Of a DNA stretch of 64,000 nucleotides, positions 54,792 through 62,303 are shown piece by piece. The notes beneath the pieces are model-generated. The model searched no databases. It was not told where the DNA came from and saw nothing but the letters and a program-made list of their open reading frames with translations. Both the position numbers and the translations under genes were made by a program. Numbering within the stretch: position 1 is the stretch's first letter; each line of letters opens with the position of its first letter. The DNA lies in the NCBI RefSeq assembly GCF_001636615.1, contig NZ_LGEK01000006.1:1-64000 (forward strand). Reading direction: 5' to 3'. The DNA is from Mucilaginibacter sp. L294. GTDB lineage: Bacteria; Bacteroidota; Bacteroidia; Sphingobacteriales; Sphingobacteriaceae.

Positions 54792-55682
54792 ATGGCAAGG
54801 AAAAAGTATAACTTAACGGTTCCATCTTTTGATGAATTATTAGTTCCGACGGTTAAAGCTTTAGTAAAGTTGGGTGGTTCAGGCTCGGTTGAAGAAATCA
54901 ATAACCTAGTGTATGAAATAGCTAAAATTCCTGAAGAGGTACTCCAAATCCCCCATAGTGAAAGTGACACTCGAAAAGAAGTTGACTATAGACTTGCATG
55001 GAGTAAAACATATCTAAAAAAGTTCGGCCTTCTTGAAAATTCATCACGAGGAATTTGGGCACTGTTAAAAGCGGATATCGATGTATCTAACCTTGATACA
55101 AATGAAATAGTAAGATATGTTCGGGAGCGTTCAACTATAGACAAACTTGAAAAAGGAGTTACTGAAACTATATCTAGTGACAATGTTCAAAAGGAAGTTG
55201 AGAATGAGGTAGAGAACACTGAAGAATGGAAAGATACTTTACTTAAAATTTTATATAAAATATCTCCATCGGCATTTGAAAGACTGGCTCAACGAATTTT
55301 ACGAGAAAGTGGTTTTTCACAAGTTGAGGTTACCGGTAAAGTAGGAGATGGTGGAATTGATGGAAAAGGAATTGTAAGAGTAAGTGGTTTATTGAGTTTT
55401 CATGTTATTTTTCAATGTAAACGCTACAAAGGTTCTGTGTCCCCAAGTCAAGTTAGAGATTTCAGAGGCGCAATGCAGGGGCGAGCAGATAAAGGGCTTA
55501 TAATTACTACAGGGACGTTTACAAGGGAAGCAATTAAAGAAGCAACAAGAGATGGTGCACCGCCTATTGACTTAATAGACGGTGAACTTCTTTGCGATAA
55601 ACTAAAAGAGCTTAAACTTGGTGTAGAAACAAAACTAATAGAGGCTGTAGAAATTAAGAATGATTGGTTTGTTAATCTATAA
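54792..55682 (+). CDS. Mrr-type restriction endonuclease
   Basis: This 296-residue nuclease has an N-terminal winged-helix Mrr_N domain (about 10-100; LVPTVKALVKLGGSGSVEEI), an acidic linker and a C-terminal Mrr catalytic domain (about 150-275). The PD-(D/E)XK site is Asp190 in DGGIDG with Gln208 and Lys210 in FQCKRYKG. Mrr enzymes cut methylated DNA. No methyltransferase is adjacent, as expected for a type IV system. Its AT-rich codon use contrasts sharply with bioB and the next gene, so it is probably acquired. Confidence 0.9.
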   Translation: MARKKYNLTVPSFDELLVPTVKALVKLGGSGSVEEINNLVYEIAKIPEEVLQIPHSESDTRKEVDYRLAWSKTYLKKFGLLENSSRGIWALLKADIDVSNLDTNEIVRYVRERSTIDKLEKGVTETISSDNVQKEVENEVENTEEWKDTLLKILYKISPSAFERLAQRILRESGFSQVEVTGKVGDGGIDGKGIVRVSGLLSFHVIFQCKRYKGSVSPSQVRDFRGAMQGRADKGLIITTGTFTREAIKEATRDGAPPIDLIDGELLCDKLKELKLGVETKLIEAVEIKNDWFVNL

Positions 55683-55709
55683 TGAGCAAATAAAATAATC
55701 ATAAAACAA

Positions 55710-55758
55710 AAATGCCATGGCGTTTCTTTTATAACAAAAAAGAAACGCTATGGCATTT
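55710..55758 (+). promoter_or_regulatory. 21-bp hairpin enclosing the start codon of the ferritin-like gene
   Basis: The left arm (55710-55730) and right arm (55738-55758) pair over all 21 positions in RNA, with one G-U pair and a seven-base loop. The right arm contains the ATG (55750-55752) and the first three codons. Thus the start of the ferritin-like message would be buried in a stable stem. It also lies 28 bases after the mrr stop and could end that transcript. Confidence 0.75.
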
Positions 55759-56064
55759 GACCAATACCACGAACCACCTGAAGAGTTATCACAGGAAACC
55801 CGCACTTTTGTACGCATGATCGTATCCCTTGGCGAAGAAGCCGAGGCTATTAACTGGTACGAACAACGTATCTCTGTAGAGAAAGACAAACAGGCAAAGG
55901 CAATTATGCAAAACGCCCAGCACGAGGAATTTAAACACTTCGGCATGGACCTGGAGTTCCTGCTGCGCCAAAAACCCAAATGGCGCGAAACGCTGCAAGC
56001 TATTTTGTTTAAAAAGGGCGACATTGTAGAACTGGGCGAAAAAGGCGAAGAAGCTTCGGAATAA
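55750..56064 (+). CDS. Encapsulated-ferritin-like protein (EncFtn)
   Basis: This 104-residue two-helix protein closely matches the encapsulated ferritin family, which forms decameric rings with a shared ferroxidase site. Glu30, Glu32, Trp36, Tyr37, Glu60 and His63 align with the known EncFtn ligand pattern (EEAEAINWYEQR; HEEFKHFGMDLEF) at a constant offset of two. It should oxidise Fe2+. No encapsulin shell gene lies nearby, and the C-terminus (VELGEKGEEASE) lacks the usual hydrophobic cargo peptide, so it may act outside a shell or be targeted differently. Its start codon lies in a strong hairpin. Confidence 0.85.
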   Translation: MAFDQYHEPPEELSQETRTFVRMIVSLGEEAEAINWYEQRISVEKDKQAKAIMQNAQHEEFKHFGMDLEFLLRQKPKWRETLQAILFKKGDIVELGEKGEEASE

Positions 56065-56113
56065 TTTTTATATTCAGCTTGTATTAGCTACTTTATGGCT
56101 AATACAAGCTGAT

Positions 56114-57016
56114 ATGAATAAAACCTTGAAACCCTTATTGCTTTCACTGATGCTGCTTGGCATCAGCACAACCTTCGCGCAAAATAAGATCATCGTTTAC
56201 CAGTCGGATTTTGGCTTGAAGGACGGCGCTGTTTCTGAAATGAAAGGCGTGGCCATCGGCGTATCGCCCGACCTGAAATTGTACGATCTCACGCACGAGA
56301 TCCCCAACTATAACATCTGGGAGGCATCATACCGCCTCTTTCAAACCATCAGCTACTGGCCAAAAGGAACGGTGTTTGTTTCGGTGGTCGACCCTGGCGT
56401 AGGTACATCCCGTAAATCGGTAGTGCTAAAAACCAACACAGGCCAGTTTATTGTAACGCCGGATAACGGTACGCTTACCCTGGTTGCACAAACCTATGGC
56501 ATTGCCGGTATCCGCGAGATTGATGAAGTGAAGAACCGTCGCCCGGGTTCGGGCAAATCATATACCTTTCATGGCCGCGATGTTTACTCATACACCGCCG
56601 CGCGCCTGGCGGCAGGGGTGATCACTTTTGAGCAGGTTGGGCCCGAGTTGCCTAAGCAAGTGGTAAGTATCCCATATCAAAAATCGGTTTTTGAGGCTGG
56701 TATATTAAAAGGCACTATCGATATCCACGATGTGCAATACGGGAATATCTGGACGGATATTAACGAAGACCTGGTTAAACAGCTAAACCCCAAATATGGC
56801 GATGTATTGCATTTAAAGATATTTAATAAGAGTAAGTTAGTACATGAAAGCGATGTGCCCTACAGCGAAACCTTTGGCAGCGTACCCGAAGGTAAACCAT
56901 TGGCATACCTGAACAGCCTCATGCAATTGTCCTTCGCGCTTAATATGGGCAGCTTTGCCGATACCTACAAAATTGGCAGCGGCAGCGATTGGAGCGTAGA
57001 GGTAACTAAGAAATAA
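56114..57016 (+). CDS. Exported SAM hydroxide adenosyltransferase (DUF62 family)
   Basis: This 300-residue protein of the SAM hydrolase/halogenase family splits S-adenosylmethionine into adenosine and methionine using water. It contains VYQSDFGLKDGAVSEMKGV, the SVVDPGVGTSRK block and FHGRDVYSYTAARLA, all standard for the family. Unusually it carries an N-terminal signal peptide (about 1-22, ending STTFAQ), placing the enzyme in the periplasm, where SAM would have to come from outside. It follows the ferritin-like gene by 49 bases. Confidence 0.88.
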   Translation: MNKTLKPLLLSLMLLGISTTFAQNKIIVYQSDFGLKDGAVSEMKGVAIGVSPDLKLYDLTHEIPNYNIWEASYRLFQTISYWPKGTVFVSVVDPGVGTSRKSVVLKTNTGQFIVTPDNGTLTLVAQTYGIAGIREIDEVKNRRPGSGKSYTFHGRDVYSYTAARLAAGVITFEQVGPELPKQVVSIPYQKSVFEAGILKGTIDIHDVQYGNIWTDINEDLVKQLNPKYGDVLHLKIFNKSKLVHESDVPYSETFGSVPEGKPLAYLNSLMQLSFALNMGSFADTYKIGSGSDWSVEVTKK

Positions 57017-57295
57017 TTAATATTCCGCAAACTGTTCATCAGGGTAACACCAAAGCCAGCGCTCGCCGGGTTGGGCCGATGCTATTACCGGGTGATGCTG
57101 GGCATGGTAATGTTTGGTCATGTGTTGCTCATCGCTTTGGTCGCAGCATAAGGTAACGCCACAGGTTTGGCAGGTACGCAGGTGAAACCATTCGGTGCCT
57201 TGTTTTATGCACTCCTCGCACACTTGGTCGTCACTTAATTTAACTTCGGTAATGGCTTGCAGGTGCTGGCAAAATGATGGGTCTAAATCTGGCAT
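57017..57295 (-). CDS. UBP-type zinc finger protein
   Basis: A 92-residue protein made of one UBP-type zinc finger. Ligands are visible as FCQHL, VCEECIKQG, CQTCGVTLCC and a HYHAQHHPV His cluster. In eukaryotes the domain binds ubiquitin C-termini; bacterial stand-alone copies have no known role. The stop codon abuts that of the convergent SAM hydrolase gene. Confidence 0.87.
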   Translation of the reverse strand: MPDLDPSFCQHLQAITEVKLSDDQVCEECIKQGTEWFHLRTCQTCGVTLCCDQSDEQHMTKHYHAQHHPVIASAQPGERWLWCYPDEQFAEY

Positions 57296-57354
57296 AGCTG
57301 ATAAATATAGAGTATGCTAATATAGCAAAGCAATTATTTATCCCCAACCGTATT

Positions 57355-57981
57355 TTAGTTACTGCCTTTTTTGCACTTAATTAAAAAGAATGGGTAAGTT
57401 TCATCTATTTCAGTGATCTCAACTAATCCGGCTTTTTTAAATTCCGCTGTGATTGATTCCCTGTCGTAAAAAAACATTTTGACCCCATCAAACACCTCGT
57501 AACGGTCTTTGCTGATGAATTTGCCTTTGCCATAAGTGTGGGCTTCTTTTGAAATAGCGGTAAAAACCATATAGCCATTATCAGAAAGCTGATCGTAACA
57601 ATCGCGGATCAGTTTCCGTCTTTCATTGGCGTTCAATAAATGAATTAAGGCATAACAAAATATCCCATCATACCGGGCTTTATCAAATGGCATATCGGTT
57701 ACCGAACCATGGTAGATCTTCATATCCGTACCGTAATGTTTCCGGGCCATTTCAATCGCCGTTTTGGAGATCTCAATCCCCGTTACCATAATGCCGCTAT
57801 CCCTAAAAAGTTGCGCGTTACGCCCGTAGCCAATTCCGGGTATAAGCATATTTTTTATAGCTCCCGCAACAAAAAGATCTTTGGTTAAAATCGCCGATTT
57901 TGATGGCTCAAAGCCCCACATCTCCTTATTTTTTATAAAGCTTGCTTCCCAAAATTCAGGTTTTTCATTTTCATTCAGCAT
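57355..57981 (-). CDS. Class I SAM-dependent methyltransferase (TehB-like)
   Basis: A 208-residue methyltransferase. The SAM-binding motif I is MLIPGIGYGRNAQLF, followed by GIEISKTAIEMARKHYG, DMPFDKARYDGIFCYALIHL and FTAISKEAHTYGKG. These resemble the TehB/thiopurine-type group. The substrate is unknown. The ATG at 57981 is used; an eight-codon upstream extension would need a TTG start. It is monocistronic. Confidence 0.83.
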   Translation of the reverse strand: MLNENEKPEFWEASFIKNKEMWGFEPSKSAILTKDLFVAGAIKNMLIPGIGYGRNAQLFRDSGIMVTGIEISKTAIEMARKHYGTDMKIYHGSVTDMPFDKARYDGIFCYALIHLLNANERRKLIRDCYDQLSDNGYMVFTAISKEAHTYGKGKFISKDRYEVFDGVKMFFYDRESITAEFKKAGLVEITEIDETYPFFLIKCKKGSN

Positions 57982-58165
57982 ATCTTCGATCTTAAATTGC
58001 AACAAAGTTGCATTATGGTTTTATAAATGGCAAGGATAATTTCATATTTTTTTGAGCAGATCATCAGAGTACTCTATTTAAAAATCCTCCATACCCTTAA
58101 AAGGAGTGGAATAAAAAATATCTCGGCATATAAATTGCTAATAATATTAGTATTTTTGAATTGAT

Positions 58166-59422
58166 ATGAATGTAGACAGGATTACGGAGAAGTTGAATAT
58201 TTTGGCAGATGCCGCCAAGTACGATGTATCATGCGCAAGCAGCGGCAGTAAACGTAAAAACGAAAACAAGGGGCTTGGTAACGCCAGCAATGGTATTTGC
58301 CATTCCTATACCGAAGACGGGAGATGCGTATCGCTATTAAAGATCCTGCTGACCAATCATTGCATATTTGATTGCGCGTATTGTGTATCTCGTAAAAGTA
58401 ACGATATCCAGCGCGCGGCCTTTACGGTGCAAGAGGTTGTAGACCTAACCATCAATTTTTATCGCCGCAATTATATCGAAGGTCTATTTTTAAGCTCGGG
58501 CATTTTTAAAGATGCCGATTATACTATGGAGCGACTGGTGCGCATCGCTAAAAAACTGCGTACCGAGCATAACTTTAATGGCTATATCCACCTTAAATCT
58601 ATCCCCGGTGCCAGCGATGAGCTGATGAACGAGGCCGGCCTGTATGCCGACCGCCTGAGTGTTAACCTGGAAATGCCTACCGAAGCCGGCCTGAAACTTT
58701 TAGCGCCCGATAAAAACCAGGCGGATATGATCAAACCGATGGGTTATCTGAAAAATGCCATCATCCAGCGTGCCGAAGAAAAGAAACTTTTTAAAAAAGC
58801 ACCCATATTTGCCCCGGCCGGCCAAAGTACACAGGTTATTATAGGCGCTACGCCCGAGAGTGACAGTGAGGTACTGCAGTCGGCCAATTACTTTTACAAG
58901 AACTTTAATTTAAAACGGGTTTATTATTCGGGCTATGTACCGGTACTGGCCGATAGCCGCCTGCCTGCTTTAAATACCAGCGTGCCCATGGTGCGCGAGA
59001 ACCGCCTGTACCAGGCCGATTGGCTAATGCGCTTTTACGGTTTTAATGTGAATGAAATAGTGAACGATAGCCAGCCGCACCTCGATCTGGATATCGACCC
59101 TAAACTGGGTTGGGCTATCCGTAATATGCAGGCATTCCCTGTAGATGTAAATAAGGCCGACCTGCAAATGATATTACGTGTGCCGGGTATTGGGCTGCAA
59201 TCGGCACAAAAAATTGTGAGCGCGCGTAAGTTTGCTAAGCTTAACTGGGATCAGCTCAAAAAAATAGGAGTGGCCCTAAACCGCGCTAAATACTTCATCA
59301 CCTGCAAAAGCAATGAGTTTGAGCGCCGCGACCTAACGGGTAGTAACATCAAGCAATTTATACTGGCTACATCGCAAAGCAAGTATTTAAAGAACACACA
59401 GGTACAATTAAACCTTTTTTAA
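58166..59422 (+). CDS. Putative DNA modification/repair radical SAM protein
   Basis: This 418-residue radical-SAM enzyme has cluster Cys66, 70 and 73 (NHCIFDCAYCVSRKS) and a TIM-barrel core. A C-terminal helix-hairpin-helix (MILRVPGIGLQSAQKIVSAR) suggests DNA binding. It belongs to the family annotated as radical SAM linked to uracil-DNA glycosylase-like proteins, whose reaction is unknown. The next gene, the usual partner, overlaps its stop by one base, so the two are translationally coupled. Confidence 0.9.
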   Translation: MNVDRITEKLNILADAAKYDVSCASSGSKRKNENKGLGNASNGICHSYTEDGRCVSLLKILLTNHCIFDCAYCVSRKSNDIQRAAFTVQEVVDLTINFYRRNYIEGLFLSSGIFKDADYTMERLVRIAKKLRTEHNFNGYIHLKSIPGASDELMNEAGLYADRLSVNLEMPTEAGLKLLAPDKNQADMIKPMGYLKNAIIQRAEEKKLFKKAPIFAPAGQSTQVIIGATPESDSEVLQSANYFYKNFNLKRVYYSGYVPVLADSRLPALNTSVPMVRENRLYQADWLMRFYGFNVNEIVNDSQPHLDLDIDPKLGWAIRNMQAFPVDVNKADLQMILRVPGIGLQSAQKIVSARKFAKLNWDQLKKIGVALNRAKYFITCKSNEFERRDLTGSNIKQFILATSQSKYLKNTQVQLNLF

Positions 59423-60183
59423 TGATGACCACATTAATTTACGACGGCACTTTTGAAGGCCTGCTAACCGCGGTGTTTGAGGTTTACGACCGCCGGCTGG
59501 ATAGGGTGAACCTGCAAAAGACAGATTTGGGTACCGATGCCCTGTTTGAGGATAAGTTACAGGTAATTACAAATGAAGCCCGCGCTAACCGTGTGTTGAA
59601 GGGATTGAAGCAAAAGATATCATCGATGGGTGTGCAGCGATTATACGCTGCACACCTGGCCGAAATGGATAGCGATGCCAATAGTTTGCTGGGCTACATC
59701 AGGTATGCGTTTGATTCGGTGTTGAATATTGAGGAGGATTACGGCAACCGGTTTGTAATGCGGGTTTCAGAAATAGTGCGTATGGTTAGGCGCGAAAAAC
59801 ACAGGATGGAAGCATTTGTCCGCTTCCAGAAACTAAAGGACGATACCTTTTATGCGGGTGTTGAACCCGACTTTAACGTACTGCCATTACTCATTCGCCA
59901 TTTTAAAAGCCGTTACGCCGACCAAAAATGGATCATATATGATCTGCGGCGTAAATATGGCCTGTATTACGATCTGCACGACACACAGTACATCTCGCTT
60001 GACTTTGCCAATGTAGGCAAACCCGCAGATGTAATTGCCGCCTTTACCGAGGACGAAGGCATCTACCAGCACCTTTGGAAGAACTATTTTACCAGCGTAA
60101 ATATCCCGTCGAGGAAAAATACCAAGCTGCATGTGCGCCATATTCCCAAAAGATACTGGAAGCATTTAACCGAAAAAATTTGA
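59422..60183 (+). CDS. TIGR03915/DUF4130 family putative DNA repair protein
   Basis: A 253-residue protein with the family opening IYDGTFEGLLTAVFEVYDRR, central VMRVSEIVRMVRREKHRMEAF and C-terminal RHIPKRYWKHLTEK. It is always found beside the radical-SAM protein encoded upstream. In some bacteria a uracil-DNA glycosylase domain is fused at the C-terminus; here the protein ends without it. A joint role in repair or modification of DNA is assumed from the family, not proven. Confidence 0.88.
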   Translation: MMTTLIYDGTFEGLLTAVFEVYDRRLDRVNLQKTDLGTDALFEDKLQVITNEARANRVLKGLKQKISSMGVQRLYAAHLAEMDSDANSLLGYIRYAFDSVLNIEEDYGNRFVMRVSEIVRMVRREKHRMEAFVRFQKLKDDTFYAGVEPDFNVLPLLIRHFKSRYADQKWIIYDLRRKYGLYYDLHDTQYISLDFANVGKPADVIAAFTEDEGIYQHLWKNYFTSVNIPSRKNTKLHVRHIPKRYWKHLTEKI

Positions 60184-60370
60184 TTTTTTACGATTTTGCG
60201 CATTTTTTTATTTACCGGGATGCCTTGGTTTGCCGGCTGTTTGTGGATAAAGGGCGATGTTTATAAACCTGCCCCGGATGCGCTAAATCACTATTATACA
60301 TTACTAAATGGATGTGGATAAGCATCAGTTTATTGTTAATAACGTGTTAAAAAGAAAAGTAAAAAAAAGC

Positions 60371-60400
60371 TTGACAAAAAGCACTTAATCTCCCTATATT
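60371..60400 (+). promoter_or_regulatory. Candidate promoter before the repeat-rich gene-free region
   Basis: TTGACA at 60371-60376 and TATATT at 60395-60400 are 18 bases apart in AT-rich DNA; TATATTGT also resembles the Bacteroidota TAnnTTTG box. Transcription would begin near 60407 and run through the structured, repeat-rich region. No experimental support. Confidence 0.4.
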
Positions 60401-60406
60401 GTAATC

Positions 60407-61019
60407 ATCAAGAACGACGTACTTTGACAGCCTTACAGGAATACAGAAACTTAATCGGGTGAACCTCAGGGCGAACTAAAGATAAGAGAAGTGCCTGAAT
60501 CATTTGAAGGGAATGGAATACGAAAGTAATTTACCCCGGAAATGATTAAAAAGGTATTATGGGTTTTGCGAGAGCCTACGGGAAGCAGCAAACAAAATAA
60601 TGACCTTGAAGCAATCGGCGTTAGCGTAACAAAGAGACATCGGCATTCAAACGAGTAAAGAAGTATCAGCGTTGCACGGATAACGAAGGAGTCGACTTCC
60701 CCGAGGGAGAAGTGACAAGATCAACATTCGCAGACGAGATGACCCGTCAGCCCTCGCAAGAGGAAAGAAGGACACATACGGAACGGATTTGAAGGCGTCG
60801 CCATCCGCAAGGAGACAGACAAGATCAGCATCGGTGCCAACAATTGAAACATCAGCATTCGCAGAGAATAATGAGACATCAGCGTTCGCATCATAACAAA
60901 GAGGAGAGCAGGTCGGTTAATTTTACACAAAACTTGGTGCTTCATGACGGCTACGGCATTCATGAGGGCAGGAAAAACGGGAGTCATTTCGAAAGAAGAG
61001 GCTTCCGTTTTCCTATTTT
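60407..61019 (+). ncRNA. Candidate long structured RNA of unknown class
   Basis: The 915-base gap between the DUF4130 gene and the convergent monooxygenase gene has no convincing reading frame, yet is strongly purine-biased on the plus strand. It contains paired elements: AATCATTT (60498-60505) with AAATGATT (60540-60547), closing an inner GGG/CCCC, and an array of about 11 degenerate units of about 26 nt (60615-60912). At the end GGAAAAACGGGAG (60971-60983) pairs with CTTCCGTTTTCC (61002-61013), followed by TATTTTA like a terminator. A promoter-like sequence precedes it. It may instead be decayed repeat DNA. Confidence 0.4.
60615..60912 (+). repeat. Degenerate tandem array, about 11 units of about 26 nt
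   Basis: Units begin at 60615, 60640, 60666, 60692, 60721, 60747, 60773, 60798, 60825, 60852 and 60879. Spacing is 25-29, mostly 26-27. The consensus is TCAGCATTCGCA followed by about 15 purine-rich bases ending GACA or AAGA. The best copies are 60852 (TCAGCATTCGCAGAGAATAA) and 60879 (TCAGCGTTCGCA). Unit 60825 has GCATCGGTGC in place of GCATTCGC, which keeps a small hairpin. The unit at 60773 is poor. Confidence 0.6.
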
Positions 61020-61039
61020 AAGGGGATTTTACTTACAAA

Positions 61040-61060
61040 AAGGGAGGTGAGCGATCCCTT
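61040..61060. repeat. Small hairpin AAGGGA-N9-TCCCTT
   Basis: Perfect 6-bp arms at 61040-61045 and 61055-61060, 39 bases beyond the monooxygenase stop on the minus strand. It may contribute to ending that transcript. Confidence 0.45.
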
Positions 61061-61098
61061 CCTGGGGAAAGGAATTGATCTCCGCCAAGTTAGGTGTG

Positions 61099-62223
61099 CT
61101 AAAAGCCAAAAGCTTCTGTATTTCTTTTGCGGATAGCTTCTTCGGTTCTTAGAATAAAACTTTCTTTTATATTTAATTCGGCGGTGGCTTGCACTTCCTC
61201 AATAAACGGGCGCAGGTCCTTATTGTAGTGCTGAAAGGCTAATTCAAAATTCCCGTTGTATTTCTCTAAAGCATCGGCTAATGCCGCCGCCCCGATAATT
61301 GATAAAGATGCACCCTTACCAGCCGCGGGCGAAGCGCAATAACCTGCATCGCCTACCAGGGCCACTCTGCCTTTTGTCCACAACGGCATTTTGATCTGGC
61401 AAAACTTATCGAAGTAAAAATCTTTCGAATTTTGCACTTCTTCCAGTAATTCCGCGGTTCGCCAATTTAGCCCCGTAAACTGATCTGAAATAATTTTTCG
61501 TTGCTGTTCTATGTTGCGATAATCATAAGGGATTTCTTTTTCGGAAAAGAAAGTGAAAATAATATCAGTTTTATTGTTGTAAGCATTAAGCATAATACCC
61601 TTGTCGGGCACATTAAACATTTGCATCACTTTTTGTTTAACCAACAATTTATTGACGATGGTGATAGAAAAATAGGCTTCCAAGAAATGCGCGTATTCTG
61701 TTTCGGGGCCAAACCAAATTTTTCTTACTCCCGAATGTGAACCATCGCAGCCCAACACCAGGTCAAACACCTGTTCAGGGCCATTTTTAAAAGTGACTTT
61801 TATATTGTCCTCAGTTTCTGTTAGCGCGGTAACACTGTTATTGAAAATAAATTCAACATTGTTTTTCAGGTCGTTGTATAAAATACCTATAAACTTGTCC
61901 CTTTCAATTTCAATCTCATCGTCTGAGAGTTCCGTATTCTCGCTTAATAAGGATATTGAGCCTTCCGTAATATCGTCGGCATTTTTAAATTCAATCAATT
62001 CCACGTTCAATCTCTGCGCTTTTAGCTGCTCAAAAATCCCCATACGTTTAGTGGCATCTAATGCGGCATCTTCTATATTGACAGCTCCGCCGGCAACCCG
62101 TGGTTCGTTTGCAATTTCAACAACAGTTACCTGGTAACCTATTTTATTCATCCACCAGGCGGTTGACAATCCGGCTATACTTGCACCCGAAACGAGTACC
62201 TTTTTATCTTTAAATGATTCCAT
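61099..62223 (-). CDS. FAD-dependent monooxygenase
   Basis: A 374-residue class A flavoprotein hydroxylase. The N-terminal FAD motif is VLVSGASIAGLSTAWWM (GxGxxG variant GASIAG), the mid motif is DLVLGCDGSHSGVRK and the later GD motif is GRVALVGDAGYCASPAAGKG. The substrate is unknown: aromatic compounds, polyketides or antibiotics are all possible. An AraC regulator 80 bases upstream on the same strand probably controls or accompanies it. Codon use is somewhat more AT-rich than the flanking genes. Confidence 0.9.
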   Translation of the reverse strand: MESFKDKKVLVSGASIAGLSTAWWMNKIGYQVTVVEIANEPRVAGGAVNIEDAALDATKRMGIFEQLKAQRLNVELIEFKNADDITEGSISLLSENTELSDDEIEIERDKFIGILYNDLKNNVEFIFNNSVTALTETEDNIKVTFKNGPEQVFDLVLGCDGSHSGVRKIWFGPETEYAHFLEAYFSITIVNKLLVKQKVMQMFNVPDKGIMLNAYNNKTDIIFTFFSEKEIPYDYRNIEQQRKIISDQFTGLNWRTAELLEEVQNSKDFYFDKFCQIKMPLWTKGRVALVGDAGYCASPAAGKGASLSIIGAAALADALEKYNGNFELAFQHYNKDLRPFIEEVQATAELNIKESFILRTEEAIRKRNTEAFGF

Positions 62224-62303
62224 TTTTTATACGATTTTATTGACCATGTAAAGGAACATCGTATAACAGGGGCAAAAAATGCCTATACAAAGTAAATATT
62301 GGA

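Noticed and set aside
55677..56024. Minus-strand frame across the ferritin-like gene
   Set aside because: It is complementary to a clear EncFtn coding sequence, and its end repeats the hairpin sequence.
60615..60912. CRISPR array
   Set aside because: The units are degenerate along their whole length, with no identical repeats separated by unique spacers, and no cas gene is present.
60844..61050. A 68-codon plus-strand frame in the repeat-rich gap
   Set aside because: It starts with TTG, is full of His and Arg because of the repeat units, has no protein-like pattern, and competing frames are just as open. It is better explained by the repeat array.
60407..61060. Group II intron, tmRNA or RNase P RNA
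   Set aside because: No domain V-like hairpin or intron-encoded reverse transcriptase was seen, and neither tmRNA nor RNase P conserved blocks are present.
61099..62223. TetX-type tetracycline-inactivating monooxygenase
   Set aside because: It shares only the general flavoprotein motifs; the N-terminal motif is GASIAG rather than the TetX form and no other TetX-specific stretch was recognised.
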